Source: an uncultured Aquimarina sp. (GTDB taxonomy: Bacteria; Bacteroidota; Bacteroidia; Flavobacteriales; Flavobacteriaceae). Taken from it: 64,000 nt of DNA. Location: the NCBI GenBank assembly GCA_947498935.1, contig CANMMM010000007.1:124001-188000 (forward strand). Reading direction: 5' to 3'. The position numbers and the translations under genes were made by a program. The notes beneath the pieces are model-generated. The model did not search any database. It worked only from the letters and a program-made list of their open reading frames with translations, and had not been told where the DNA came from. Below, piece by piece: positions 17,401 through 26,974 of the stretch (position 1 is its first letter; the number at the start of each line of letters is the position of its first letter).

Positions 17401-18483
17401 ATGATTTTAAAATCAATCTCTTTAATAAATTACAAGAATTTTGATGCTATCAATTTTGACTTTGATGATAAGGTTAATTGCTTTGTAGGCAACAATGGAG
17501 TAGGCAAAACCAACATACTCGATGCCATCTATCATCTATCCTTTGGCAAAAGCTATTTCAATCCCATCACCAGTCAGAATATCAAGCATGGCGCCAGTTT
17601 TTTTGTCGTAGATGGAGTGTACCAAAAAGAAGGACGCGAAGAAAAAGTAATTGTCAGTGCCAAGCGACAACAAAAAAAAGTCATCAAACGCAATGGAAAA
17701 GTATACGACACCCTCAGCCAGCATATTGGCTTTTTGCCCTTAGTCATCATCTCCCCTGCCGATCGCGATCTTATTATCAATGGAAGTGCCGTACGCCGTA
17801 AATTTATCGATGGAGTCATTGCCCAGAGCGATGCTGCCTATCTCACGGACCTGCTACATTATAACAAAGTAGTGACGCAGCGCAATTCTTTGCTCAAATA
17901 TTTTGCAGCCAATAACACCTTTGATGCCACTACCCTAGACATCTACAACCAACAATTAGACACACTAGGCACCAAGATCCACCAAAAGCGAAAACTATTT
18001 CTAGACACCTTTGTTCCTATTTTTATAGCACGCTACCAAGCTATTAGCTCAGGCGAAGAAACCGTAGCATTACAATACGACAGTAAGCTACACACCCAAT
18101 CACTCATACAACTATTAGAGGAGCAATTACCCAAAGACCGCATACTCCAATACACCAGTGTAGGCACCCACAAAGACGATCTTATATTCGAAATCAACGG
18201 ATATCCTATCAAGAAATTCGGTAGTCAAGGACAACAAAAATCCTTTTTGATCGCGCTTAAACTCGCTCAGTTCGATTTTATCAAAAAACAAAACAACGTA
18301 TATCCCATCCTACTCCTAGACGATATTTTCGATAAACTCGATGAAAAGCGAGTCGAATACATTATCCAATTAGTAGATGACCACAACTTTGGACAATTAT
18401 TCATTAGCGACACCCATCCAGACCGCACCGAACAAGTGGTCAAAAAAATCTCGCAATCCTATAAAATGATACCTTTGCAGTAA
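17401..18483 (+). CDS. recF: DNA replication and repair protein RecF
   Basis: RecF is an SMC-like ATPase that loads RecA at single-strand gaps together with RecO and RecR. The trimmed 360-residue protein has Walker [10 protein letters not shown] (about 30-38), the signature [16 protein letters not shown] and Walker [13 protein letters not shown]. The track start at 17293 adds 36 residues encoded wholly by a family B repeat, so I start at the ATG at 17401 ([14 protein letters not shown]), which matches the family's usual beginning. It is followed after 11 bp by a lipoprotein gene and then dciA, probably one operon. Confidence 0.95.
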   Translation: MILKSISLINYKNFDAINFDFDDKVNCFVGNNGVGKTNILDAIYHLSFGKSYFNPITSQNIKHGASFFVVDGVYQKEGREEKVIVSAKRQQKKVIKRNGKVYDTLSQHIGFLPLVIISPADRDLIINGSAVRRKFIDGVIAQSDAAYLTDLLHYNKVVTQRNSLLKYFAANNTFDATTLDIYNQQLDTLGTKIHQKRKLFLDTFVPIFIARYQAISSGEETVALQYDSKLHTQSLIQLLEEQLPKDRILQYTSVGTHKDDLIFEINGYPIKKFGSQGQQKSFLIALKLAQFDFIKKQNNVYPILLLDDIFDKLDEKRVEYIIQLVDDHNFGQLFISDTHPDRTEQVVKKISQSYKMIPLQ

Positions 18484-18494
18484 ACCCTACCATC

Positions 18495-18932
18495 ATGCGT
18501 TTTTCTATTCTATACCTCATCACCTGTCTTCTCTTGGTCTCCTGTAACCAATCCGATCCCAAAAATAACATCCCGCTACTCAATGGATATTGGCAGATCA
18601 AAAAAGTACAGACCACACAAGGCACCCAAAAAGAATACAACTTTAGCCAAACCATCGATTACATTGCGATCACTAACACCAAAGGCATTCGCAAAAAAGT
18701 GCAACCTAGATTAGACGGCACCTTTATCAGTTCGGATCACGCAGCGCCATTCGAGATTAAAATCGAGCAAGACAGCCTACGACTATATTACACCACCTCC
18801 ATAGATACTTGGAAAGAAACCATCATTTCATTAAAAGAAGATGAAATGATCGTACGGAATCAAACTGGAAATCTGTATTTTTACACCCCGTACCAAAAGA
18901 TCTCGATTACCAATGGCGAAACGACTCAATGA
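18495..18932 (+). CDS. lipocalin-like lipoprotein
   Basis: The 145-residue product has a lipoprotein signal (MRFSILYLITCLLLVSC) with the acylated Cys at position 17. The rest is beta-rich with a start (LLNGYWQIKKVQ) typical of small lipocalin-like domains in Bacteroidota. Ligand and role are unknown. It lies between recF and dciA and overlaps the dciA start by 20 bp, so it is cotranscribed with both, a regular arrangement in flavobacteria. Confidence 0.75.
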   Translation: MRFSILYLITCLLLVSCNQSDPKNNIPLLNGYWQIKKVQTTQGTQKEYNFSQTIDYIAITNTKGIRKKVQPRLDGTFISSDHAAPFEIKIEQDSLRLYYTTSIDTWKETIISLKEDEMIVRNQTGNLYFYTPYQKISITNGETTQ

Positions 18933-19209
18933 ACACCAACACCTTAGCGATGTACTCAAAGAATTTGTATCCGAAAACCGCTTACAAAAAGGACTCGACA
19001 AAGTAGAAGTGCGTGACATATGGGAACAAGTCATGGGCCCCGCCATCTTCAAATACACAGATCAAATCAAACTAGAGCGCGACACCCTCTATGTACAACT
19101 ATCCTCCTCTGTTCTCAGAGAAGAACTCAGTTATGGAACCGACAAAATCGTTAGAAACCTAAACGAAGCCTTGCAGCGAGATTTGATCAAAAAACTAGTC
19201 CTTCGATAA
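18913..19209 (+). CDS. DUF721 / DciA-family protein
   Basis: The 98-residue protein matches the DUF721 (DciA) family: a short N-terminal helix, then the KH-like core with WEQVMGPAIFKYT and LYVQLSSSVLREEL. DciA proteins act in loading the replicative helicase DnaB in bacteria without DnaC or DnaI; the replicative helicase itself is encoded further along this window. Its start lies inside the end of the upstream lipoprotein gene. Direct function in this organism is inferred from the family. Confidence 0.85.
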   Translation: MAKRLNEHQHLSDVLKEFVSENRLQKGLDKVEVRDIWEQVMGPAIFKYTDQIKLERDTLYVQLSSSVLREELSYGTDKIVRNLNEALQRDLIKKLVLR

Positions 19210-19243
19210 TCTGCATACAGCTGATGTTACGACTTATAATAAC

Positions 19244-19333
19244 GGCGTTACCACAAGGGTCGGGCTATCCGCTGTATCTTTTTTGGTTTTTTAAAGGAAA
19301 CCAAAAAAGGATGCCGCTCCTATCCCTAACGCG
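19244..19333 (-). ncRNA. family C structured intergenic repeat, Flavo-1-like (C3)
   Basis: On the minus strand it reads GCGTTAGGGATAGGAGCGG to GGTAACGCC, with the T/A-rich inner hairpin type (CCTTTTTTGG pairing with CCAAAAAAG). It starts 35 bp after the dciA stop. The rest of the 19210-19584 gap holds no gene I can support. Confidence 0.65.
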
Positions 19334-19584
19334 CATAACATAGCTAAAAAAGTACATTTCTATTTCCCAAAATAAAAAGTATTCTACACATCATCAATAC
19401 CGCTACTACTCCTCAATTCACCCCTGCCAAAATCCTGTATATCAATAATTTTTAAAAAAATAACCAATTAGGGGGTAACATTTTCATGCTTTTTGACACT
19501 TTATAGAGAATAGACTAAAGAAATGAGCATTCTTTTATACCAACTCTTTAGCTACCAAACAACAACCTATTTAATTTTAAAAAA

Positions 19585-20054
19585 ATGAAAAAAGCTTATT
19601 AGTGTTACCTCTATTGCTATTTGTAATCGCCTGCTCTAAAGATGATGACGGTGGCACTACTATCACGGATACCGTGTCTATTGACGAAAAAACATATGAC
19701 ATTACAAAGGCCGTAATCGTAGATGTAGGAGTTACAGAAAATAATTTTTATGACTATGAATTTTACCTAGAAGGTAAGACTGAAACAGAAGAGTTTGAAG
19801 TATATCTAGACGTATACTCCAAAATTGTAGATGGAAAAGAAGAATTTACCCCAGGTACTTTTAAAGTAGGAGGCTCTGACAAACTTTTGTTAGGTGGATT
19901 AGAATTCACTGAACGTGTCAATGACTATACAGAAGGAACTGTAACTATAGAAGGTAAAGGCACTAACTTTTCTATCGCTGGAACAACTACATTAGAAGGT
20001 GGTGAAAAACTTGTATTTTCATACGATGGAAACTTTATACTAGAAGAAGACTAA
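19585..20054 (+). CDS. small lipoprotein with a disrupted start (A-run frameshift)
   Basis: From residue 10 on, the frame encodes a lipoprotein (LPLLLFVIACSKDDDGG) with a beta-rich body of about 135 residues that I do not recognise. The ATG at 19585 is followed by six A and then runs into a stop (ATG AAA AAA GCT TAT TAG). With seven A the frame joins perfectly and gives MKKSLLVLPLLLFVIAC, a textbook lipoprotein signal. The track's GTG start at 19602 gives a signal without positive charges. A one-base loss in the A-run, by sequencing error or real slippage, is the best reading. A terminator follows. Confidence 0.7.
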
Positions 20055-20080
20055 ACCAATCCTTTGAACAAACATCCTAA

Positions 20081-20124
20081 CAAAAGCTTCCTAATACTAC
20101 GATCATTTAGGAAGCTTTTGTTTT
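20081..20124 (+). terminator. rho-independent terminator after the small lipoprotein gene
   Basis: CAAAAGCTTCCTAA and TTAGGAAGCTTTTG form a perfect 14-bp stem with a 12-base loop, followed by TTTT. Confidence 0.85.
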
Positions 20125-20194
20125 AATAAGAAACTTTGCATTACATATAACATCTACCTCCATATTATATAATTCTTACCACAAACATAACACT

Positions 20195-20533
20195 GTGAAA
20201 CTATACACGCATTGCACATCCTGTAAAAAAGAAATTAGCATACAATCCAATGCTACTACAAGGCCTAATTTACAAATGGAAAAAGGAGACGAATTCAACA
20301 TCCAATGTCGAAATTGTGCAAGGGTACAAAAGAGACATGTAAATGAGATTAGAGCCGAAGTAAATACAAACGTCATTCTTATAGGGATAGGCATCAGTGC
20401 TATCGCTACAATTGTATTATGGATGATGTATGGCGCAATTGGCACCATCAGCATCAGCATTCCTTTGATTTTATGGTACCAACAAATGGATAACGTAAAA
20501 AGCTTTAATTCTTATCGGATTCGACGTAGATAA
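20195..20533 (+). CDS. zinc-ribbon membrane protein, function unknown
   Basis: This 112-residue protein begins with a GTG codon (MKLYTHC) and has two CxxC pairs (C7/C10 and C38/C41) spaced as a zinc ribbon, followed by two membrane helices (about 58-78 and 81-97) and a basic end. The layout suggests a cytoplasmic zinc ribbon tethered to the inner membrane. I do not recognise a named family. No better start lies upstream, because the Cys pair begins at residue 7. Confidence 0.7.
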   Translation: MKLYTHCTSCKKEISIQSNATTRPNLQMEKGDEFNIQCRNCARVQKRHVNEIRAEVNTNVILIGIGISAIATIVLWMMYGAIGTISISIPLILWYQQMDNVKSFNSYRIRRR

Positions 20534-20580
20534 AAATATAGAATAACGATCATTAGCCAACACTAACCCAATTCACCTAC

Positions 20581-22080
20581 TTAATCTACTATAATCTGCT
20601 CACAAAATTCAGCTCCTTCTGGGCAATCAGCAGTTTCTGCTTTTATACAAATTTCGTATTCTCCTGAGGCAAATTGAAATAAGAATTTATTATCACCATT
20701 CGCCCCTCCATCTTGTTCTATAGGATCTCCATCTACAGTCCACGAATACATTGTTTCTTCAATCCCTACAAAGCTAGCTGTAAAGACATACGAATCATTT
20801 CCATTAGGGTCTAATTCCTTGCTAAAAAACAAATCTGGACATAACGGATTGTATACAATCTCTTTACAGAATTCTACGCCTTGTGGACAGGAAGCAACCG
20901 TAGTTGCTTTTATACATACCGTATGTGTTCCTGCTTCTAATACCCTCTCAAATATATTACCCATATCAGCACCTCCATTTGCTATAAATTCTCCATCGAT
21001 AAGCAACTGGTATATAATTTCATCATCGCCTTCGAAATCTGCTGTAAACACAAAAGGAACCGTACCTGGTTTACGCACCGCCTCAAAAAATAACTCTGGA
21101 CATACTTCTTCCACTTCAACCATTTTACAAAACTCTGCCCCTGTAGCACAATCCGCTGTTGTAGTTTGGATACATACCTCATAGGTAGCTGGTGCTTCAA
21201 AAGAGTGTACCAATATATGATCACCTTGGTTGGTTACTCCATCTTCTTTTACCAACTCTCCATCGATAAACCAACTGTACGTATCCAAAACATCAATGGT
21301 AGGAAAATCAGCTTCGAACGTATATTCTAGTTCGAATGGACTACTATCTTCTATCGTAAATGCTAATTGTGGGCATGCACGACCACAGGTATCCATCACT
21401 TCATACAATTCGAAATAAGTGCTTACTGTCTTTACCTCTCCTGCTGCTATCTCTACACGAATCGGAAATACAAAATCGGGTTGGTAAGTATCATTCTGAT
21501 TATCTATAAAGCCCTCTAATGCTTGCTCAGATGCAATGGATTGCTCTCTACCCACTTCTGAACGCAGTGTGATCGGGAACACAAACTCAAAACAGTCTTC
21601 AGAAAAATCTTCTATATCTTCTCTAAGAGAAGTAAAATCGCAATCATCTATGATGCGAAATAAATCATTTTCATCTGTTAAAGTCTGTAAACTATCACTA
21701 TCCTTAAAAGTGACTTCTACAGGAAAGGACAACCCTGTGATATTAAAATTGGCTTGTTGGTTTTCTATAACAGCTACCAATCCCTCATAATCGTCGATCC
21801 GAATACTAGAATCAGTGTTATATCCTAATGTGATAGGGTATTGAAACTGGATGCACTGAAGTTCTTCAGCTGCTAATAAACCATTACGACCTAAATTACT
21901 CAAAATAGTAACTACCGAAGGACTAAACTCAATGGGGGTATCATTTTCTTCTGGAAAAGGGGTTTCGTCTTCTACACAACCATAGCATACTGCCATGATC
22001 AGCAACATACTGATTACAAAATGGTATCTATGTACATTTTCTTTTTTCAATGGAAACTTCTGTTTATATATAAAACGCAT
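20581..22080 (-). CDS. lipoprotein with three cysteine-bearing PKD-like repeats
   Basis: The 499-residue product has a lipoprotein signal (MLLIMAVCYGC) and a charged linker. The N-terminal part contains two similar units (FQYPITL...FPVEV and FVFPITL...FPIRV, about 75-235). The C-terminal part has three PKD-like repeats of about 90 residues, each starting CPxL and ending VCIK-(T)-C...G-FC, with four Cys per repeat that could form two disulfides. A gene 2 kb away (24111-25289) carries four copies of the same repeat. It is likely surface- or periplasm-exposed; role unknown. It belongs with the neighbouring ECF sigma/TonB locus by position and shared repeats. Confidence 0.75.
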   Translation of the reverse strand: MRFIYKQKFPLKKENVHRYHFVISMLLIMAVCYGCVEDETPFPEENDTPIEFSPSVVTILSNLGRNGLLAAEELQCIQFQYPITLGYNTDSSIRIDDYEGLVAVIENQQANFNITGLSFPVEVTFKDSDSLQTLTDENDLFRIIDDCDFTSLREDIEDFSEDCFEFVFPITLRSEVGREQSIASEQALEGFIDNQNDTYQPDFVFPIRVEIAAGEVKTVSTYFELYEVMDTCGRACPQLAFTIEDSSPFELEYTFEADFPTIDVLDTYSWFIDGELVKEDGVTNQGDHILVHSFEAPATYEVCIQTTTADCATGAEFCKMVEVEEVCPELFFEAVRKPGTVPFVFTADFEGDDEIIYQLLIDGEFIANGGADMGNIFERVLEAGTHTVCIKATTVASCPQGVEFCKEIVYNPLCPDLFFSKELDPNGNDSYVFTASFVGIEETMYSWTVDGDPIEQDGGANGDNKFLFQFASGEYEICIKAETADCPEGAEFCEQIIVD

Positions 22081-22165
22081 AATGACAGTGCTACCCTACC
22101 CCTATTACTAAGAATTAAATGTACAGTATTTTTTAGTGTTCCACTAATTTATTCTACGAAGTTTT

Positions 22166-22260
22166 GAGTTCCGTAGCGCTGCTATGCAACTAAAAAATCA
22201 CTGTATTTGATCACAAAATCTTGGTTTTTCGCTGAAACCAAAAAAGTGAAAACCATTTCG
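22166..22260 (-). repeat. family A element, truncated (copy A5)
   Basis: Read on the minus strand it carries TTTCAGCGAAAAACCAAG, GTGATCAAATACAGTGATTT, GTTGCATAGCAGCGCTACGG and GAACTCAAAA. The end beyond the core is lost. Confidence 0.75.
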
Positions 22261-22290
22261 ATAAATACGTTTTTTTTAGCCTGAAATACA

Positions 22291-22452
22291 ATGAACTCAT
22301 CTTGACTTTTCTTTTCCCTAAAAAATGACTAAAATTCACCTGTATTTCGTTACTTTCTTTATCCGTAGCGCTACTATGAATTTCAAAAAGTGCCTTATTC
22401 AGTCAAATTTTCTCTCATCTTCGGTCAAAAACAAAAAGTCAAGATGAGTTCA
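22291..22452 (-). repeat. family B inverted-repeat element (copy B4)
   Basis: This is a nearly complete copy with 20-bp ends TGAACTCATCTTGACTTTT and AAAAAGTCAAGATGAGTTCA and the full interior, including the core TCCGTAGCGCTACTATG. Together with A5 it fills most of the 22081-22509 gap. Confidence 0.9.
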
Positions 22453-22509
22453 ATCTGTAAAATCACTAATAAAATTTTTCTTTTAGAAGAACATTCATTA
22501 TTTATTAGT

Positions 22510-23829
22510 TTACTGAATTCGTTTTTCTATTTGTTTTTTATGTTCTATAACTTCTGTTTTCACAAGAGCTAACACCTCCTCATCTGTTAATGATTCTTTG
22601 TATAATTTAACGAATTGCAGCTGTTTTTTTGAATCTGTTACAGTATAACTAGTTGTGTCAAAATGAAACTCAATCGAGGAATCATGTGCTGACTTCTGAG
22701 ATTTATCATATCTAAAATCAACGTATGAGAACGTTCCTTTTATTAAGTAGGTTTCATTTTTGATATTTTCTTTCACCCTACTTAAAGATTGTATAGATGC
22801 TATTTTTTCATAATTAGTATCAACCCAGAAATGAAAGGTATTTGTAACATAAAAGGTTTCGAATTTTTTAGCTTTAGTTATAAAGCTATCAAACAATAAC
22901 ATTACAGAAGTATCAAACACATTTTTAATGACATCCGCACTTTTGATTATTGTAACTGGTTTTTCTATCGTATCTAGTTTTTGTTTCAATAAAGCAATCT
23001 CTTTATCGATATCATCTAGATCATCGATACTTTCCCCTTTAGCACCCTTAATCATTATTTCTAATGAGGTTACCAAATTTTCCGCAATATATTCTATAAA
23101 AGGTTCAAATCTACCTATATCAGCCTGTTGTAAAGCATTAAAATAATTAACTTTATCTTCTGTTTTAATAATCACAGGAGGAAACCCATATTTCATAAGA
23201 ACAAAATTCATTAATATCCTTACAGTCCTACCATTACCATCATCAAACGGATGCGTCCTTATAAATTTATAATGAAACATCACCGCTACGATAATTGGAT
23301 TAAAATCTATTTTTTTTGTTTCATTTCGATACCATTCCAATAAATCTTTCATGAGAGCGGGAGTTTCCTCTGGACTAGCAAATCTGAAAATCTCTCCTGT
23401 TTTAGTTTTCACATGGTTAGGAATTGATTTATACTTACCTATTTCTATTTTTTTTGTAGTATACTTTCCATCTGGGGTTATAGCATCCACTTCATAAGGC
23501 TCTTTAAGTATCAGTTTATGCAATTCTCTAATGAAATTTTCTGTTAATGGACGGTCTTGCTTCACAATATCCATAACCCACTTAATAGCATCATTATGAC
23601 CATCAATTTCAAAATGATCTCTCAATGGTTTGCCTTCAGCAGTAATTCCAAATAAAATTAATGCTTTAGTTTCTCCATATGTTAGAGAATTACCTTCTAT
23701 ATGATTAGAATGGTAATTCCAATCCAGTTGAAACTTTTGCATAACTCGTAGCTCATCTTCTTTACTTAGAGGTCTATAATCATCCAACTCAGATTTTAAT
23801 CGCATTGCTTTTTTAACATTCTTCATCAC
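22510..23829 (-). CDS. Fic domain protein (probable AMP-transferase), class II
   Basis: The 439-residue protein has the full Fic active-site motif HPFDDGNGR (193-201) and, near the N-terminus, the inhibitory helix motif SNHIEGN (41-47) of the (S/T)xxxE(G/N) type, which marks a self-inhibited class II Fic protein. Such enzymes usually move AMP from ATP to a hydroxyl of a target protein. The C-terminal part (about 275-439) is a helical region followed by a probable winged-helix-like end. The target is unknown. It lies between the two cysteine-repeat lipoprotein genes but has its own flanking repeats, so a shared role is not shown. Confidence 0.9.
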   Translation of the reverse strand: MMKNVKKAMRLKSELDDYRPLSKEDELRVMQKFQLDWNYHSNHIEGNSLTYGETKALILFGITAEGKPLRDHFEIDGHNDAIKWVMDIVKQDRPLTENFIRELHKLILKEPYEVDAITPDGKYTTKKIEIGKYKSIPNHVKTKTGEIFRFASPEETPALMKDLLEWYRNETKKIDFNPIIVAVMFHYKFIRTHPFDDGNGRTVRILMNFVLMKYGFPPVIIKTEDKVNYFNALQQADIGRFEPFIEYIAENLVTSLEIMIKGAKGESIDDLDDIDKEIALLKQKLDTIEKPVTIIKSADVIKNVFDTSVMLLFDSFITKAKKFETFYVTNTFHFWVDTNYEKIASIQSLSRVKENIKNETYLIKGTFSYVDFRYDKSQKSAHDSSIEFHFDTTSYTVTDSKKQLQFVKLYKESLTDEEVLALVKTEVIEHKKQIEKRIQ

Positions 23830-23935
23830 GCACTTTCTTAAAAGAATAAACTTTTGGTTAAAACAATATTAGCTAAAAAAGTAATACTATACACAAACCG
23901 TAATAAAAAACTCGTAACCTATTTTGCGTTAGGGA

Positions 23936-24013
23936 TCGTAGTGGAAATCCCGCAGCTCGACCTTAGGAGAGTGAGGAATTGTATCGGAGAGCCCGACCCT
24001 TGTGGTAACGCCC
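23936..24013 (+). ncRNA. family C repeat, second loop type (C4)
   Basis: GCGTTAGGGATCGTAGTGG and GCCCGACCCTTGTGGTAACG frame a middle of the GGAAATCCCGCAG...GAGGAATTG type instead of the T/A-rich hairpin. It lies directly beside the terminator of the next gene. Confidence 0.6.
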
Positions 24014-24017
24014 AAAT

Positions 24018-24050
24018 CTAAAAACCCTCTGAATGATACACTCAGAGGGT
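24018..24050 (-). terminator. terminator of the four-repeat lipoprotein gene
   Basis: On the minus strand ACCCTCTGA and TCAGAGGGT form a stem with a 9-base loop followed by TTTTT. Confidence 0.75.
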
Positions 24051-24110
24051 TGGGGCTGCTGCTACATACTACAAACATAAAGTTACATAGACACAATTGT
24101 AGATTAAGAT

Positions 24111-25289
24111 TTATTGTATTTCGATCGTCTTACAGAAACTAGCTCCGTACGGACACTCAGGGGTTTCTACTAATACACAGATTTCATAGGTCCCCTTATC
24201 AAACTGATAGTAAAAAGTAGGATCATTAGCCGTGGTGCTCTGCACATAATCATCATTTACAGTCCAATCTAGCACAACATCACTACTTACTGTATCCGAA
24301 AGTTCTGGATGGAAATAATAGGCTAAATTATCACCGTCTTGCTCAGCTTCGAATACGAGTTCAGGGCATCCGTCAGTATCTTCGTCTTCTACTTCAATCT
24401 CTTTGCAATACACCACTCCTTCTTTGCAATCTTCTGTAAACACCTTTAGGCATACTTCGTGTACTCCTTCTTCGAATTGGTAGGTCAATGTTTCATCTGA
24501 TCCTATGAACTGATCATTTATATACCACGCTATTTCATAAACTTCAGCGTCTTCGACTACTGCTTCGAACTCATAAGTTGCGTCTGTATCTATGATTTCT
24601 TTTTCGATGTACACTTCTGGACACATCGCATCTACTTCTTCTATTTCGATGACTTCGCAATAGGATACTCCCTCTGGACAGGTTTCCGTTTCTGCCTTGA
24701 TACATACTTCATAACGCCCTGCTTCCTCGAATTGCCATATTAAATAATGTTCATCATCTGGTTCAGATTCTTTGTTGGACTCCTTATTTGATTTCCAATC
24801 GCCATCTTCATCCACGAGTTCTCCATTGATATACCAGTCGTAGTCTACTGTTTCTATTCCTTCGAAATCAGCTATAAACTTATACTGTGATTCACTCTCA
24901 TAAGTTCTAGACTCAAAGAAAAGATCTGGACATGCGGCTGTATCATCTCTTTTTACGTCAATATCTTTACATACCTGTACTGGACAGTTCGTATCTGCTA
25001 ACTTTACACATACCGTATGTTTTCCTTCTTCGAATTGATAATTGAGTAATCGCCCTGTAATGGCACCTAGATTGGTTGTATCGATAGCTACTCCATCTAC
25101 ACTCCATATAAACGCTGTTTCTTGGATACTATCTAATTGTGCTGTAAATCGATATACTAGACTCCCTGGCTCATTATCTATTGTAATATCTACGGTTGGA
25201 CACGTATCAATATCTTCTGTCTCTTCACAAGAATTAAATCCGAATACTAGTGTTAAAAGAATTACACTCCAAATACTTAATTTTTTCAT
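24111..25289 (-). CDS. lipoprotein made of four cysteine-bearing PKD-like repeats
   Basis: The 392-residue product has a lipoprotein signal (MKKLSIWSVILLTLVFGFNSC) and then four repeats of about 85-100 residues. Each opens with CPxLxFE, has a W(Y)INxE strand, then YQFEEGxHEVC, a xxC pair and a final C before an acidic linker. The second repeat holds an insertion rich in Ser/Lys/Glu. Four Cys per repeat suggest two disulfides each. It is divergent from the ECF sigma operon across a 185-bp gap, and its repeats match those of the gene at 20581-22080. I infer a surface protein controlled by or working with that TonB system. Confidence 0.75.
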   Translation of the reverse strand: MKKLSIWSVILLTLVFGFNSCEETEDIDTCPTVDITIDNEPGSLVYRFTAQLDSIQETAFIWSVDGVAIDTTNLGAITGRLLNYQFEEGKHTVCVKLADTNCPVQVCKDIDVKRDDTAACPDLFFESRTYESESQYKFIADFEGIETVDYDWYINGELVDEDGDWKSNKESNKESEPDDEHYLIWQFEEAGRYEVCIKAETETCPEGVSYCEVIEIEEVDAMCPEVYIEKEIIDTDATYEFEAVVEDAEVYEIAWYINDQFIGSDETLTYQFEEGVHEVCLKVFTEDCKEGVVYCKEIEVEDEDTDGCPELVFEAEQDGDNLAYYFHPELSDTVSSDVVLDWTVNDDYVQSTTANDPTFYYQFDKGTYEICVLVETPECPYGASFCKTIEIQ

Positions 25290-25447
25290 TTTTTCAATTT
25301 TTAAATGGTTTATTACTTATTAAATGTCTGTCTGATATTTGAATGTAGAAAAGGACTCCCTACACTTATGGAACGCAACACAAAAGAATCCCCCTACCCC
25401 CCTCTATGGGAATTTTTATTTTTCTGGTTTCATTCAAAAAAAAAATA

Positions 25448-25455
25448 TAGATTTG
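25448..25455 (+). promoter_or_regulatory. -7 box of the sigma/anti-sigma/TonB operon
   Basis: TAGATTTG matches TAnnTTTG and would start transcription near 25462, 13 bases before the sigma-factor ATG. A clear -33 TTG at the usual distance is not seen. Confidence 0.4.
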
Positions 25456-25474
25456 AAGTGCTAATGAATGTCGT

Positions 25475-25996
25475 ATGCCAGAGAGTACCCAATCCACTTG
25501 TAACGAAAAAGTATTTGACGATTTTTTTAGAAGCCATTCTAGGCAGCTAAGAAGTTATTTATATTATAAATTCGGTGACTTAGAACAGGCTGAAGACATG
25601 GTACAAGAAGCGTTTATTAAACTCTGGAATCACTGTGCCAAAGTACCGATTGAAAAAGCAAAAAGTTTTCTATATACTACTGCTACCAATATCGGAATCA
25701 GTCATAAAAGACACGAAACTGTAAAGTTTAAACACAAAAACTACATTAAACAGCGCAAGAGTGACACTACGAATGAGTCGCCAGAATTCGTAATGCTAGA
25801 AAAAGAATATATGGAAAAACTAAAAGAAGCTATTGCGGCACTGCCCGATAGACAGCGAGAGGTTTTTCTACTAAGTAGAATCGACAAAAAAACGTATAAA
25901 GAGATTGCTGCCTTATCCAATGTTTCTGTAAAGGCTATTGAGAAATTAATGCATAAAGCGCTCGTCTCATTACGAAAAAAAATAGGGAATATATAA
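25475..25996 (+). CDS. ECF RNA polymerase sigma factor, FecI type
   Basis: The 173-residue protein has sigma region 2 (about 15-80, LEQAEDMVQEAFIKLW) and region 4 (about 115-170, LPDRQREVFLLSRIDKKTYKEI then SVKAIEKLMHKAL). It directs RNA polymerase to a small target set when released by its anti-sigma partner. It is followed by a FecR-like anti-sigma gene and an STN-bearing TonB receptor, so it is probably activated by ligand binding at the outer membrane. The ATG at 25475 fits the region 2 start. Confidence 0.93.
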   Translation: MPESTQSTCNEKVFDDFFRSHSRQLRSYLYYKFGDLEQAEDMVQEAFIKLWNHCAKVPIEKAKSFLYTTATNIGISHKRHETVKFKHKNYIKQRKSDTTNESPEFVMLEKEYMEKLKEAIAALPDRQREVFLLSRIDKKTYKEIAALSNVSVKAIEKLMHKALVSLRKKIGNI

Positions 25997-26061
25997 TCAC
26001 TAAACTGCTAGGGGTAGGGTATCTTATGATCCAAGCGTTTGTATAGTATAGAAGTTACATT

Positions 26062-26973
26062 ATGTTAGATGATAGAGAAGAAAATATATTTTTATCCAGG
26101 TGGCTCAATAATGAGCTTACGGATGAAGAGTTAGCGGATTTTAAAGCAGATCCAGAATATAAGCATTACCAAAAATTGGTAACCGCTACAGATACATTGG
26201 AGTTAACATCCTATAATATGGATACTGCATTACACACTATCAAATCTTCTAAAAAAACTGTAGCTAAGTCACCAAAGGTGATCAAATTATGGTCTTTTGC
26301 TGCCATAGCAGCTTCGATAGCGATTCTGATTGGTGTTTTTATGTGGCATCCGCAAGAAAATTTTACGACTGTTGTGGGACAACAGATGGCTGTCAAACTT
26401 CCTGATGGATCTGAAATGATGCTGAATGCTACATCTACTGCGAGTTTTGACAAAAAAGACTGGGAAAACAATAGGACTGTTACCTTAGAGGGTGAAGCCT
26501 ATTTTAAGGTAAAAAAAGGAAGTACATTTACAGTAGTAACTCCTCAGGGAGAAGTACGTGTATTGGGCACGCAGTTTACCGTACAGGCCTACCCTACTCT
26601 ATTTGAAGCCATATGCTATGAAGGAAAAGTACAAGTGAGCAATCGCAATCAGCAAACCATCCTAACCGCTGGAAATGCCTATAGAAATATAAATGATCAA
26701 ATTATAGAACAGTGGGATGTATTGGACACCACTCCTTCTTGGATTCATCAGGCAAGTACTTTTAGAAGTATTCCAGTACAGTATGTTTTCGATACATTAG
26801 AAAAACAATACCATATTACTATCGATGCAAAACAGCTAGATAGCGATCTACGCTACACAGGTACATTCCCCAATAACGCACTAGACATCGCATTGAAAAC
26901 GGTGTGTAGCACCTTGGGAATGCAATACACGATCAGTGCTGATGGAAAAACAGTAGTCGTAGAAAAACAATAA
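26062..26973 (+). CDS. FecR-family anti-sigma factor
   Basis: The 303-residue protein has a short cytoplasmic N-terminal domain that should hold the sigma factor, one membrane helix (about 73-92, IKLWSFAAIAASIAILIGVFMW), a periplasmic FecR domain (LPDGSEMMLNATSTASF, LEGEAYFKVKK) and a C-terminal DUF4974 domain (about 225-300, VFDTLEKQYHITIDA). It passes the signal from the TonB receptor's STN domain to the sigma factor. It ends one base before the receptor gene starts. Confidence 0.93.
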   Translation: MLDDREENIFLSRWLNNELTDEELADFKADPEYKHYQKLVTATDTLELTSYNMDTALHTIKSSKKTVAKSPKVIKLWSFAAIAASIAILIGVFMWHPQENFTTVVGQQMAVKLPDGSEMMLNATSTASFDKKDWENNRTVTLEGEAYFKVKKGSTFTVVTPQGEVRVLGTQFTVQAYPTLFEAICYEGKVQVSNRNQQTILTAGNAYRNINDQIIEQWDVLDTTPSWIHQASTFRSIPVQYVFDTLEKQYHITIDAKQLDSDLRYTGTFPNNALDIALKTVCSTLGMQYTISADGKTVVVEKQ

Positions 26974-26974
26974 T

